Under the pieces are notes generated by a model, which saw only the letters and a list, made by a program, of their open reading frames with translations, did not search any database and was not told the DNA's origin. A stretch of 64,000 nt of DNA from an uncultured Opitutia bacterium. GTDB taxonomy: Bacteria > Verrucomicrobiota > Verrucomicrobiia > Opitutales > Opitutaceae. Every line of letters begins with the position of its first letter. Within the stretch, counting starts at the first letter, position 1. This document shows, piece after piece, positions 1 to 7,900 of the stretch. The DNA lies in the NCBI GenBank assembly GCA_903872505.1, contig CAIQKV010000086.1, positions 38,270 to 102,269 of the forward strand, in the 5' to 3' direction. The position numbers were made by a program, and so were the translations under genes.

Positions 1-111
1 CCGCGCCCGCGGGCTGCGCTCAAACACGATGCCGCCCTCGACCGGCGGCGCGCGATGCACGCCGGGCGCCGGGGAAAACACGCCGAACAAATTCTGCTGC
101 TCCTCGCTCAT
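1..111 (-). CDS. Partial hypothetical protein, N-terminal 37 residues
   Basis: The reading frame opens with ATG at 109-111 and runs off the left edge of the window without a stop. The visible N-terminus begins MSEEQQNLFGVF and then has a Pro/Gly-rich stretch. It starts 9 bases after the stop codon of the phosphoesterase gene on the same strand, so the two are probably co-transcribed. I do not recognise the family from this short piece and assign no function. Confidence 0.5.
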   Translation of the reverse strand, partial: MSEEQQNLFGVFSPAPGVHRAPPVEGGIVFERSPRAR

Positions 112-119
112 CGTCCGGG

Positions 120-557
120 CTAGACTCGCACGAGTTCCCAGCTCGTCAACTTCCCGCGCCCGACCGTCAGCCAGGCAAAGCTCCGCGCCGCGTCGCCCCG
201 CGGCCGCGTGATGCAGCCCGGGTTGAGCCAGCGCACCCCGCCCAGGACCTCGTCGCGCGGCACATGGGTGTGCCCGTGCAGCACGGCGGCGAACCCCGCC
301 GGCGCCTGGGCCGGCGGGATGTGCGTCAGCAGGAACCTCACGCCCTCGCGCTCCAGGTCGAGCGCGAGCGGCCAGGTGACATCCGTGTCGCAGTTCCCCT
401 GCACCACGAGCAGCGGCGGCCCGAGCCGCACAAATTCCTCCAGGGTCTCCGGCGCGCAGACATCGCCCAGGTGCCAGATCTCGTCGGCGCCCTTCATCCG
501 CGCCGGCAGCCCCGGGGGATACCGGTCATGGGTGTCGGAGAAAACCGCGATGCGCAT
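120..557 (-). CDS. YfcE/MJ0936-family metallophosphoesterase
   Basis: A 145-residue calcineurin-like phosphoesterase of the small bacterial YfcE type, expected to hydrolyse phosphodiesters with a two-metal centre in the cytoplasm. All family motifs are visible: SDTH at 7-10, GD at 31-32, GNCD at 54-57, TH at 78-79 and HGHTH at 94-98, followed by NPG at 112-114. The start was placed at the ATG that gives MRIAVFSDTH, because the core strand begins there as in the family; an in-frame ATG five codons upstream is possible. It lies just upstream of the partial gene at the window edge. The family is certain, the physiological substrate unknown. Confidence 0.88.
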   Translation of the reverse strand: MRIAVFSDTHDRYPPGLPARMKGADEIWHLGDVCAPETLEEFVRLGPPLLVVQGNCDTDVTWPLALDLEREGVRFLLTHIPPAQAPAGFAAVLHGHTHVPRDEVLGGVRWLNPGCITRPRGDAARSFAWLTVGRGKLTSWELVRV

Positions 558-711
558 ACCCAGAGCCATCACAGCGAAATCCGGGACGCGAACTGAAATT
601 GGCGCAGCCCGTGACTCGGTGGTTCATGGGTCCCCTCCTTCGCTCCGCACGGTTGCCTTCGGAAACCATCACCCCTAACACGTCAGCCGTCACCCGCCTT
701 CCGACACCCCC

Positions 712-1701
712 ATGCACTACACCCACCTCGGCCGCTCCGGCCTCTCCGTCTCCCGCCTCTGTCTCGGCACCATGAACTTCGGCCCGTTCACGAGCGAGGC
801 CGATGCCTTCGTGCTGATGGACCGCGCCGTCGAGCTCGGCATCAATTTCTTCGACACCGCCGACGTCTACGGCCGCAAGCGCGGCGAGGGCGTCACCGAG
901 AACATCATCGGCCGCTGGTTCGCCCAGGGTGGCGGCCGGCGCGACTTCGTGGTGCTCGCCACGAAGGTTTTCGGCCCGATGGACCTCCCGGCGCGGCCCG
1001 ATCCGAACCTCGATCGGGGTCTCAGCGCGCGCAAGATCATCCGCGGTTGCGAGGCCAGCCTGCGCCGGCTCCAGACCGACCACATCGATCTTTACCAGAT
1101 GCACCACGTCGACCGCACGTGCCCCATGGACGAGTGGCAGGGCGCGATGGCCACGCTCCAGCGCCAGGGCAAGATCTACCACGTCGGCTCGAGCAACTTC
1201 GCCGGCTGGGACCTCGCCGCGGCGTGCACGACCGCCGACCTCCGCTCGCAGCCGCGCCTCGTCAGCGAGCAGAGCCTCTACAATCTCGCCAGCCGCACGA
1301 TCGAGCTCGAGGTCATCCCCGCCTGCCGGCACTTCGGCCTTGGCCTGATCCCGTGGAGCCCCCTCGGCGCCGGCCTGCTCGGCGGCGCGCTGGCGAAGAC
1401 CGCCGGGGGCCGCCGCGCCTCCACGCCGGAATTCGAGAAACAGGTCAACGCCAAGCGCCCGCAACTCGAGCGCTACGAGGCGCTCTGCCAAAAACTCGGC
1501 GCCGCGCCCGGGGATGTCGCCCTCGCCTGGCTCCTCGCCCAGCCCGTCGTCACCGCGCCGATCATCGGCCCGCGCACGCTGGACCAGCTCAGCGGCGCCC
1601 TGCGCGCCTTGGAACTCAAGCTGACGCCCGAGACCCTGGGCCAGCTCAACGAGATCTTCCCCGGCCCCGGCGGCTCCGCCCCCGAGGCCTACGCGTGGTG
1701 A
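712..1701 (+). CDS. Aldo/keto reductase
   Basis: A 329-residue NADPH-dependent aldo/keto reductase with the TIM-barrel layout of the family. The catalytic tetrad is visible as Asp48 (FFDTAD), Tyr53 (VYG), Lys85 (ATKVFG) and His131 (LYQMHH). The C-terminal part carries the expected cofactor segment with PIIGPRT. It resembles the YdhF/YajO-like group that reduces small aldehydes or ketones, but the substrate cannot be read from sequence. The gene stands alone: the upstream gene is divergent and the downstream gene convergent. The ATG start directly precedes the conserved first strand, so the start is secure. Confidence 0.92.
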   Translation: MHYTHLGRSGLSVSRLCLGTMNFGPFTSEADAFVLMDRAVELGINFFDTADVYGRKRGEGVTENIIGRWFAQGGGRRDFVVLATKVFGPMDLPARPDPNLDRGLSARKIIRGCEASLRRLQTDHIDLYQMHHVDRTCPMDEWQGAMATLQRQGKIYHVGSSNFAGWDLAAACTTADLRSQPRLVSEQSLYNLASRTIELEVIPACRHFGLGLIPWSPLGAGLLGGALAKTAGGRRASTPEFEKQVNAKRPQLERYEALCQKLGAAPGDVALAWLLAQPVVTAPIIGPRTLDQLSGALRALELKLTPETLGQLNEIFPGPGGSAPEAYAW

Positions 1702-1765
1702 GCGGCCGGCTGGTTCCGTTGCCCGCGCCTGAGCCCCAAAGCCTGATCCTCGATCTTGGGTCCGA

Positions 1766-2173
1766 TCACGCTCCACGCACCGGGGCGCCTCTTTTCGTCA
1801 AAAAGAGCCAGGCCAGGAAGACTGCCGCGGTGACGTCGTAGGACAGGCAAAATTGCGGCCACCACAACGGCACGCCCGGGTCGGTAACGAGATGGGGGTG
1901 AAAGAAATCGAACACGCCATGCCCCGCCAAGCCCGCCACGATCAACCATCCCGAATACTTGAAACCCAGTACGGCGAGGACCAAAAACACCGCACCGAAG
2001 CCGCACTCGGCCAATAATGCCGGCGTCGACCCACCCATGACGCCAAAGAGTCCGTATAAGACCGCAATGACCACCAACACCGTCGGATAAAACGCCCGAT
2101 CCCGGTCAAAGCCGACCACCCGGGCAAAGAGCGCTACCGCCAGCGCCAGGACAATTCCGATAATGCAGGGCAT
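1766..2173 (-). CDS. DUF6010-like integral membrane protein
   Basis: A 135-residue hydrophobic protein with about four predicted membrane helices. The first begins right at the N-terminus (IIGIVLALAVALFARVV) and the last is near residues 108-125. A conserved-looking segment, GHGVFDFFHP, sits between the third and fourth helices. The length and the HGxxDxxHP pattern recall the DUF6010 family, whose function is unknown. It follows the methyltransferase-like gene at 2192-2653 by 18 bases on the same strand and is probably in one transcript with it. The family call is from memory of the motif; the membrane character is directly visible. Confidence 0.6.
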   Translation of the reverse strand: MPCIIGIVLALAVALFARVVGFDRDRAFYPTVLVVIAVLYGLFGVMGGSTPALLAECGFGAVFLVLAVLGFKYSGWLIVAGLAGHGVFDFFHPHLVTDPGVPLWWPQFCLSYDVTAAVFLAWLFLTKRGAPVRGA

Positions 2174-2191
2174 GGGGAAGGGAGGCGGAGA

Positions 2192-2653
2192 CTAGATCCA
2201 CCGCCTCACGCGCGAGCGATACATTTCGAAGTCGTCTCCGAACATGGCCGCGAGCACCCGTTCTTCCGGCGCAATTTGAAACCGGTTCAGGTAGGCGATG
2301 AAGCCCGGCCAAAGCAGCCAGGGCGTGATATCCCCGAGCCAGACGGCCCAGCCGGTCAGCGTGAGCAGCATCCCGAGATACATCGGATTCCGCGTGGCGC
2401 GATAGATGCCGCCGACCACGAGGACCGACATTGTTTCCGGGTGCAGGGGATTGACGGTGGTTTTCGCCCGCCGAAACGCCCTGACTCCCAAAACGGCGAT
2501 GCCGGCTCCGACCACCGCCACGCCCAGCGCAACGCCCTGCCGCTGCGGCCAGGCAATTCCGAGCAGCGGGACCCGCCGCGCGCCCAGCCACATGAGCAAC
2601 GCCACCGCGATCCACACGACAACCGGCGGCACTTTCAGCTCGAGTCTGCTCAT
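2192..2653 (-). CDS. Isoprenylcysteine methyltransferase-like (ICMT/PEMT) membrane protein
   Basis: A 153-residue membrane protein of the isoprenylcysteine carboxyl methyltransferase / phospholipid methyltransferase superfamily. The hallmark is the C-terminal segment around residues 83-150: GIYRATRNPMYLG, then a helix, and near the end EERVLAAMFGDDFEMYRSRVRRW, which together form the SAM-binding pocket in this superfamily. Bacterial members methylate lipids or small molecules; the substrate here is not known. It is upstream of and probably co-transcribed with the DUF6010-like gene. The ATG start gives a short cytoplasmic N-terminus followed by the first helix. Confidence 0.82.
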   Translation of the reverse strand: MSRLELKVPPVVVWIAVALLMWLGARRVPLLGIAWPQRQGVALGVAVVGAGIAVLGVRAFRRAKTTVNPLHPETMSVLVVGGIYRATRNPMYLGMLLTLTGWAVWLGDITPWLLWPGFIAYLNRFQIAPEERVLAAMFGDDFEMYRSRVRRWI

Positions 2654-2711
2654 CGGCGGGCGGGCGGAAACCGGTCAGGCGGGTTGGAGAAGACCGTGCG
2701 GCGTCCGGCCC

Positions 2712-3695
2712 TTAGTTGACCACGTTGTACAGCGCCTCGCCGAGGATCGCCGTGCGCGCGATCCGGGCGGAGCTGCGGCGCATTTCTATCTTCGATTCAA
2801 CGCTGCAGAAGGCGGCGTGGCACGTGACCACCAGGTTCGGCGTCGCCGCCTCCTCCGCCGTCCGGAGGGGCTCGTTTTCGACCACGTCCAGCCCCGCGCC
2901 GGCCAGGCGCCCGCCGCGCAGAGCCGCGAGCAGCGCCGCCTTCTCGATCACGGCGCCGCGGGCCGTGTTGACGACGAACGCCGACGGCTTCAGGAGCGCC
3001 AGCTCGGGCGCCGCGATCAGGTGATGCGTCTCGGCGTTGAGCGGGCAATGCACCGAGAGCACGTCCGCGCCGCGCAACAGCTCCGCCAGCGTGGCGACCC
3101 GCTCAACGCCAATCGCCTTGTCGGCGCCGTTCGCCAGATACGGATCGAAGAAACGGACCCGGAAGCCGAGCGCCTTGGCGCGCAGCGCCGTCGCCGTGCC
3201 GATGCGACCCAGGCCCACGATGCCGAAGGTCAGTTCCCGCAAGCGCCGGAGATTCTTTTCCACCCGGATGGTCCAACCCAGGCGCTTCGCCTCCGCGTCG
3301 AGCGGGAAAAGTTGGCGGCACAGCGCCAAGGCGAGCGCGATTGAGTGATCGGCCACTTCCTCGGTGCCGTAGTCGGGGACGTTGCAGACCGGGATGCCCC
3401 GGGCCCGCGCCGCCTTCACATCCACGGAGTCAAAGCCGACTCCGTTGCGGATGATCACGCGGCAATTCTTCAGCCGGGCGATGCCCGTCGCGGTCACCGG
3501 CGTGTTGTGCCAGACGATCAATGCGTGGGCTGAGCAGATCTCCTCCGTAAAGTCGGCGTCACTGTGGCAGAGGTAGTACCTCACGTCCGCTGCGTCTCCG
3601 ATCACCTCCCGCTCAATCAGGCTTTCCGCCTCACTCACGGGCGCCTTCGCCCAATCGATAATGCCGATGACCGGTTTGGATTGCTGATTGCTCAT
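2712..3695 (-). CDS. D-2-hydroxyacid dehydrogenase, CtBP/phosphoglycerate dehydrogenase-like
   Basis: A 327-residue NAD-dependent D-isomer 2-hydroxyacid dehydrogenase. The substrate-binding half shows NGVGFDSVD near residue 84-92. The Rossmann fold has GLGRIG at 161-166, and the catalytic Arg lies in the NTARGAVI segment. The His that normally completes the catalytic set is probably in CHAAFCS near residue 295, matching the CtBP-like subgroup. I chose the ATG at 3693-3695, which gives MSNQQSKPVIGI and a complete first strand; the reading frame stays open far upstream but without family similarity. Such enzymes reduce 2-keto acids in the cytoplasm; the substrate is not decidable. The next gene is divergent. 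Confidence 0.88.
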   Translation of the reverse strand: MSNQQSKPVIGIIDWAKAPVSEAESLIEREVIGDAADVRYYLCHSDADFTEEICSAHALIVWHNTPVTATGIARLKNCRVIIRNGVGFDSVDVKAARARGIPVCNVPDYGTEEVADHSIALALALCRQLFPLDAEAKRLGWTIRVEKNLRRLRELTFGIVGLGRIGTATALRAKALGFRVRFFDPYLANGADKAIGVERVATLAELLRGADVLSVHCPLNAETHHLIAAPELALLKPSAFVVNTARGAVIEKAALLAALRGGRLAGAGLDVVENEPLRTAEEAATPNLVVTCHAAFCSVESKIEMRRSSARIARTAILGEALYNVVN

Positions 3696-3764
3696 GGGGT
3701 GCAGGGACGTGTTTCGGTGTTCGACCTTGGAGGTTGGAGGCCCGAAATTCGCGATACAACCCGA

Positions 3765-4481
3765 ATGACCCCGCCGCCGTTCCATCCGCCGTCTGGCTAT
3801 TCCCGTGTCCGGGTGGTGCACAGCTTTGATGAACTGGTGACAACGCCGTTCGGCGGCGGCGTCAACGCGCTCTGCTGGCCGCGGACCCTCGACGGCGATT
3901 TCCGCGCGGTGGTGGCTCAGCTGGGCGCCGGCGAGGACATCGTCACGCTCGACGACGCGCGGCTCCAGGCGCTGCCGGTGGGCCCCGCGGGCCGCGCCGC
4001 CGTGGCCTGGCTCATCGCGGACCTGCAGCGCCTGCGCGCGCTGGGCCTCGCCCCGGTCCTCGACTGCATCCGGCGCTACCCCCGCGACGAGGCCCCGGGG
4101 GCGGTGTCCACCGACGTCTATTCCTTTCACGCCGACAGCGCCACGGTGCCGACCGACACCTACCTCTGCACCTACACGGGCGCCGCCTCCGAGGGCTTGC
4201 GCAACGACGAGGCCCGGCGCTGCGTGGATGTTCCCGAAATCCGGGCGGAGCTCCTGCGCAGCTTCGGCGGACCCGACAACGGCGAGTTTCTCGAATTCCT
4301 GCGGGAGCACTGCTACGACCTCCACTATGTTGCCGCCCCGCAGGCGCAGCCGTTTGGCTTCGGGCTCGGCCATCTCTGGCGCATCGCCGTGGACTACCCC
4401 GGCAGCCCCGTCCCGCCGTGCGTCCACCGCGCCCCGGAAAACCTTCCCGGCCAGCTGCCGCGCCTGCTGTTGATCAGCTGA
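3765..4481 (+). CDS. Hypothetical protein, possibly DUF1826-like
   Basis: A 238-residue soluble protein with no signal peptide or membrane segment. I placed the start at the ATG giving MTPPPFHPPSGYSRVR, 69 bases from the divergent dehydrogenase start. A central block around residues 120-150 reads VYSFHADSATVPTDTYLCTYTG, which recalls the FHxD...LxCTYxG pattern of DUF1826, a family often found with zinc-homeostasis genes. A later stretch, GHLWRIAVDYPG, and PPCVHRAPEN near the C-terminus also look conserved. The family call is weak and from memory; no function is assigned. Codon use matches the neighbours. Confidence 0.5.
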   Translation: MTPPPFHPPSGYSRVRVVHSFDELVTTPFGGGVNALCWPRTLDGDFRAVVAQLGAGEDIVTLDDARLQALPVGPAGRAAVAWLIADLQRLRALGLAPVLDCIRRYPRDEAPGAVSTDVYSFHADSATVPTDTYLCTYTGAASEGLRNDEARRCVDVPEIRAELLRSFGGPDNGEFLEFLREHCYDLHYVAAPQAQPFGFGLGHLWRIAVDYPGSPVPPCVHRAPENLPGQLPRLLLIS

Positions 4482-4554
4482 AAACCGCGGGCGGCGCGCT
4501 GCCGCCCCGCCTCGCGCCATTTGACAGCCTCCCGGTCCGGTGGAGAATTTTTGC

Positions 4555-5853
4555 GTGCTCCGCGCCCTCGCCATCGACTTCAATTCCTTCTTCGCCTCCG
4601 TCGAGCAGCAGGAGCGGCCGGAGCTGCGCGGGCAGCCGCTGATCGTCGTGCCGGTCCTGGCCGAGACCTCGGGCGCCATCGCGGTCAGCCTCGAGGCCAA
4701 GCAACTGGGCCTGAAGCGCAATTGCCGCGTCGCGGAGGCCCGCCGGCAGATCCCCGGCATCACCGTCGTCGAGGCGCGCCCGGAGGTGTACATCGCGTAC
4801 CACCGCCGGCTGAAGGAGGTCGTCGAGTCCCTCGCGCTGGTGAAAAAGATCCAGTCTATCGACGAACTCGAGTGCGAGCTGTCCGGCGTGCTCGCCGAGC
4901 CGAAACGCGCCCTCCGCGTCGCCGAGGAAATCCGCGCGAAGATCTACGCCCAAGTCGGCCGCTGCCTGCGCTGCTCCATCGGCATCGGCCCGAACTGGTT
5001 CCTGGCCAAGCTCGCCTCCGACATCATGAAGCCCGACGGGCTCGTCCTCCTCGACGAGGCCGACATTCCCGCAAAAATCCTCGGCATCGAGCTGGGCGAC
5101 TTCACCGGCATCGGCGAAAACATGGAAAAGCGCCTGCGCGCCGCCGGGATCGACAACGTCGCCAAGCTCTACGCCGCGGACAGCGCCCGGCTCCGCAGCA
5201 TCTGGGGCAGCGTCGAGGGTGCCCGGTTCCACGACTGGCTGCACGGCGGCGTGCAGGAGCGCGAGCCGGTGAAGCACAGCACCATCGGCCACAGCGCCGT
5301 GCTCTCCCCGGAAAAACGCAACGCCCCCGCCGCGCTCGCCGTGCTCCACCGCCTGCTGCAAAAGGCTGCGATGCGGCTGCGCCACGAGGGTTTTTACGCC
5401 GGCGGGCTGCGGCTCGCGGTAAGCTACCGCGACGCCACGGAGTGGAACGACGACCTGCGCTTCAACGAGACCCAGGACACCCTTCACTTCACGCACGTGC
5501 TGAACCAGCTCTGGGCCCGCCGGCCGAAGGCCCACTCGGCCAAGGCGCCGCTGCAGGTCGGCGTCATCCTCGACCGCCTGCTCGCCTCGGACCTGCACAC
5601 CGCCGACCTCTTCGAGGCCGCCAAGGAATCCAGCCGCACGCGCCTGCTCGGCGCCGTCGACACGCTCAACCAGACCTTTGGGAAGAACTCCGTCTACTTC
5701 GGCGGCGCGCACGGCGCCACCGCGTACGCGCCGATGCGCATCGCCTTCACGCGCATCCCGGAGCCCGAGATCGAGGAGATCGACGCCCGGCGCGGCCGCC
5801 GGCTCCGGCCGAAGCAGGTTCCGCCGTCCCCGCCCCCGGCCGCGGAGGAATAA
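4555..5853 (+). CDS. Stand-alone Y-family DNA polymerase (DinB-like, divergent)
   Basis: A 432-residue translesion DNA polymerase of the ImpB/MucB/SamB (Y) family. With the GTG start chosen here, the metal-binding residues fall at Asp8 and in SIDE at 101-104, the same numbering as in E. coli DinB, and the steric-gate region is SFFASVEQQ at 11-19. A GGAG sequence at 4542-4545 stands 9 bases before this GTG; a GTG at 4540 would add five residues. After the palm come a helix-hairpin-helix region (GDFTGIGENMEKRL) and a little-finger domain beginning HSTIGHSAVL. The fingers differ from classical DinB (SLEAKQLGLKRN). No LexA-type operator or recA/imuB partner is visible nearby. Confidence 0.87.
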   Translation: MLRALAIDFNSFFASVEQQERPELRGQPLIVVPVLAETSGAIAVSLEAKQLGLKRNCRVAEARRQIPGITVVEARPEVYIAYHRRLKEVVESLALVKKIQSIDELECELSGVLAEPKRALRVAEEIRAKIYAQVGRCLRCSIGIGPNWFLAKLASDIMKPDGLVLLDEADIPAKILGIELGDFTGIGENMEKRLRAAGIDNVAKLYAADSARLRSIWGSVEGARFHDWLHGGVQEREPVKHSTIGHSAVLSPEKRNAPAALAVLHRLLQKAAMRLRHEGFYAGGLRLAVSYRDATEWNDDLRFNETQDTLHFTHVLNQLWARRPKAHSAKAPLQVGVILDRLLASDLHTADLFEAAKESSRTRLLGAVDTLNQTFGKNSVYFGGAHGATAYAPMRIAFTRIPEPEIEEIDARRGRRLRPKQVPPSPPPAAEE

Positions 5854-5895
5854 TCCCGGCTTGGACCCGCCCGCACAGTCCGGTAGTCCTATGCC

Positions 5896-6885
5896 GTGAA
5901 GACCCCGTGCCTGCTGTTCACCTCACCCGGCCAGGTCACGCTGGGCGAAACCGAGATTCCCGCGCCGGGCCCGGGCGAAGTCCTGCTGCGCACCCTGTTT
6001 TCCACCGTCAGTCCCGGCACGGAACTCCGGGTGTTTTCAGGCCGGCAGGGGCGGATGCCCGCGTTCCCCGTGATTCCCGGCTACACCGCCACGGCGGAGG
6101 TGCTCGAGGCCGGGCCGGGCGTTTCCCTCCTTCCGGGTACCACGGTGTTCGTCCCCGGGGGCAGCCGGCGGTGCAGCCATGCGGTGTGCTGGGGCGCGCA
6201 TGTGGCCCATTCCGTGCACGCGGCCGCCAACGTCTTTCCGCTGCCCGCCGGGGTGGCGCCGCTGGCGGGCAGCCTGACGAAGCTCGTCGCAATCGCCGGC
6301 CACGGCGTGCGCGCCGCCACCGCGCAGCCCGGTGAAACCGTCGCGGTGGTCGGGCTCGGGCCCATCGGGTTGCTCGCGGCCCGCCTGCACCACGCCGCGG
6401 GCGCCCGCGTGTTCGCCGCCGACCGCGATCCGGCGCGAGTGGAACTCGCCCGGGCCGGCGGCCTCACCGCCGTCCGCATCACGCAGTCGCTCGCGGCGGA
6501 TCTCGCGCCCCTGCTGGGCGCCGGGGCGGACGTGGTGGTGGACGCCACGGGGGTGGCGCCGGTGCTCAACGAGGCAATCCCGCTGGGCCGGCCGCCGACG
6601 CCCGGGGAACCCTCCTCCGGGTCCGCGCGCATCGTCGTGCAAGGCAGTTATGCCGAGCCCATGCCGCTCAGCTACGAGACCTGTGCCCGCGGCGAGTACC
6701 ACCTCCTTTTTCCCCACGACCATCAGGCGGGGGACGTGACCATGGCGCTCGACCTCATGGCTCGCCGCCGGCTCGTCGTGGACGACCTCCTGACGACGAT
6801 TCTCGCCCCGGCGGAAGCAGCCCTGGGCTACGCCCGCCTGCAACGGCGCGAGGCGTTGCTCGTGTCCTTCGATTGGCGGCGCTGA
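5896..6885 (+). CDS. Zinc-independent MDR-family dehydrogenase (BchC-like group)
   Basis: A 329-residue medium-chain dehydrogenase/reductase. The GroES-like half begins with a substrate loop STVSPGTELRVFSG at 37-49, typical of the group lacking the usual catalytic-zinc Cys. The Rossmann fold has GLGPIG at 153-158 followed by the coenzyme loop AADRDPAR. The structural-zinc Cys cluster of true alcohol dehydrogenases is absent. The subgroup includes BchC and various sugar or polyketide dehydrogenases, so the reaction is probably NAD(P)-dependent alcohol/ketone interconversion on an unknown substrate. The GTG start is 42 bases after the polymerase gene, so co-transcription is possible. Confidence 0.82.
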   Translation: MKTPCLLFTSPGQVTLGETEIPAPGPGEVLLRTLFSTVSPGTELRVFSGRQGRMPAFPVIPGYTATAEVLEAGPGVSLLPGTTVFVPGGSRRCSHAVCWGAHVAHSVHAAANVFPLPAGVAPLAGSLTKLVAIAGHGVRAATAQPGETVAVVGLGPIGLLAARLHHAAGARVFAADRDPARVELARAGGLTAVRITQSLAADLAPLLGAGADVVVDATGVAPVLNEAIPLGRPPTPGEPSSGSARIVVQGSYAEPMPLSYETCARGEYHLLFPHDHQAGDVTMALDLMARRRLVVDDLLTTILAPAEAALGYARLQRREALLVSFDWRR

Positions 6886-6951
6886 CGGGCATTTCGCGCC
6901 GGATCCACGAAGGCGTTACAAACCGGGCTAAACATCCCATAAACCCAGCCC

Positions 6952-6957
6952 TTGACA
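6952..6957 (+). promoter_or_regulatory. Possible -35 box upstream of rpmH
   Basis: A perfect TTGACA lies 47 bases before the rpmH start codon, in the short spacer between the dehydrogenase gene and rpmH. No good -10 box stands at 16-18 bases (the sequence there is GC-rich, CACCTC), so this is only a candidate for the promoter of the rpmH-rnpA-yidD-yidC cluster. Confidence 0.3.
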
Positions 6958-7004
6958 CCCCTCCCGGCGTCGGGCACCTCTGACCCTCTTTTTCTTCAAA
7001 AGTC

Positions 7005-7142
7005 ATGCAACCCACATTCCGCCCACACCGCAAGAAGCGCGCCCGCAAGATTGGTTATCGTGCCCGCATGGCCACCCGTGGTGGCCGCAAGGTCATCAAG
7101 TCCCGCCGGCTCAAGGGCCGCAAGCGCCTGACGGTGGTCTGA
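7005..7142 (+). CDS. rpmH: 50S ribosomal protein L34
   Basis: A 45-residue, strongly basic protein with the L34 signature: TFRPHRKKR at the N-terminus, then a [14 protein letters not shown] core and the KGRKRLTV end. L34 binds 23S rRNA in the large subunit. The second residue is Gln rather than the usual Lys (MKRTFQP in E. coli), and the segment after PH is shorter and more basic than in proteobacteria. It heads the rpmH-rnpA-yidD-yidC cluster, the conserved arrangement near many bacterial origins; no dnaA or origin is visible here. Confidence 0.96.
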   Translation: MQPTFRPHRKKRARKIGYRARMATRGGRKVIKSRRLKGRKRLTVV

Positions 7143-7171
7143 CCCCGCGCGCCTGCGCGAGCCGCGTCCTC

Positions 7172-7546
7172 ATGCGCTTCCGCCCTGAGCAGCATTTGCG
7201 GCGCCCGGGTGATTTTCGCACCGTACGGGAGCAGGGCCGCCGGATCGACTGCGGGGCCTTCACCGTCTGGTTTTTCCGCCGCGCCGCCGCGCCGGCCCCG
7301 TCCGACCTTCCGCGCGTCGGCGTGGTCGCCTCGATCGCCTCGGTCGGCGGCGCCGTCCAGCGCAACCGCGCCAAGCGCCGCCTGCGCGAGGTTTTCCGGG
7401 AGCACCAGACCCTGGTGCCGGCCGGTTCCGACCTTCTTTTGGTTGCGCGGGCCGCGGTCAATCGGCTCGACTACCCCGCCCTGGCGCAGAAATTCACCGA
7501 CGCCTGCCGCAAACTTTTCCCGCCCGCCCCCTCCGCCCATGCCTGA
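7172..7546 (+). CDS. rnpA: Ribonuclease P protein component
   Basis: A 124-residue basic protein that assists the RNase P RNA in removing tRNA 5' leaders. The N-terminus [15 protein letters not shown] matches the family's R-L-x-x-x-x-F opening. The RNR-type motif appears as [16 protein letters not shown] around residues 65-80, and a helical C-terminal part with LLLVARAAV follows. It lies 29 bases after rpmH and overlaps the start of yidD by 8 bases, implying translational coupling. The C-terminus is slightly extended with Pro/Ala. Confidence 0.95.
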   Translation: MRFRPEQHLRRPGDFRTVREQGRRIDCGAFTVWFFRRAAAPAPSDLPRVGVVASIASVGGAVQRNRAKRRLREVFREHQTLVPAGSDLLLVARAAVNRLDYPALAQKFTDACRKLFPPAPSAHA

Positions 7547-7871
7547 GCGCCCGTCCCTTGCCGCCCGTGTCTTTCGCCTGCCGGCGTCGGCCCTGCTCGG
7601 CCTGATCTGGCTCTACCAGCGCACGCTGTCGCCGGTCCTGCCGGCGGTCTTCGGCGCGGCCTGCGGCTGCCGCTTCTCCCCGACCTGCTCGCACTACGCC
7701 GCCGAGGCCGTGCGCACCCACGGCGCGCTCCGGGGCACCCTGCTCGCGGCCCGCCGCCTCGTGAAGTGCACGCCGCTGCACCCGGGCGGCTTCGACCCGG
7801 TGCCGGCGCGCGGCGCCCGCGGCGAATTTTCCTGTGTCAGGGTCGCCAAGGCCACTCCGGCTGAAGGCTGA
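7539..7871 (+). CDS. yidD: YidD membrane protein insertion efficiency factor
   Basis: A 110-residue protein of the YidD family, which assists YidC-dependent membrane insertion at the inner face of the cytoplasmic membrane. The diagnostic sequences are [13 protein letters not shown], then [17 protein letters not shown] with its conserved Cys pair, and [14 protein letters not shown]. An N-terminal amphipathic helix precedes them. The ATG at 7539 overlaps the 3' end of rnpA by 8 bases, the usual arrangement. A Gly/Arg/Ala tail of about 20 residues follows the conserved domain. Confidence 0.95.
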   Translation: MPERPSLAARVFRLPASALLGLIWLYQRTLSPVLPAVFGAACGCRFSPTCSHYAAEAVRTHGALRGTLLAARRLVKCTPLHPGGFDPVPARGARGEFSCVRVAKATPAEG

Positions 7872-7900
7872 TCACTGCCCGCTCACCCCTCCCCTTTTTC

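Noticed and set aside
7005..7871. Possible replication origin near rpmH-rnpA.
   Set aside because: No dnaA gene, DnaA-box cluster (TTATCCACA) or AT-rich unwinding region is visible; the upstream gene is an unrelated dehydrogenase.
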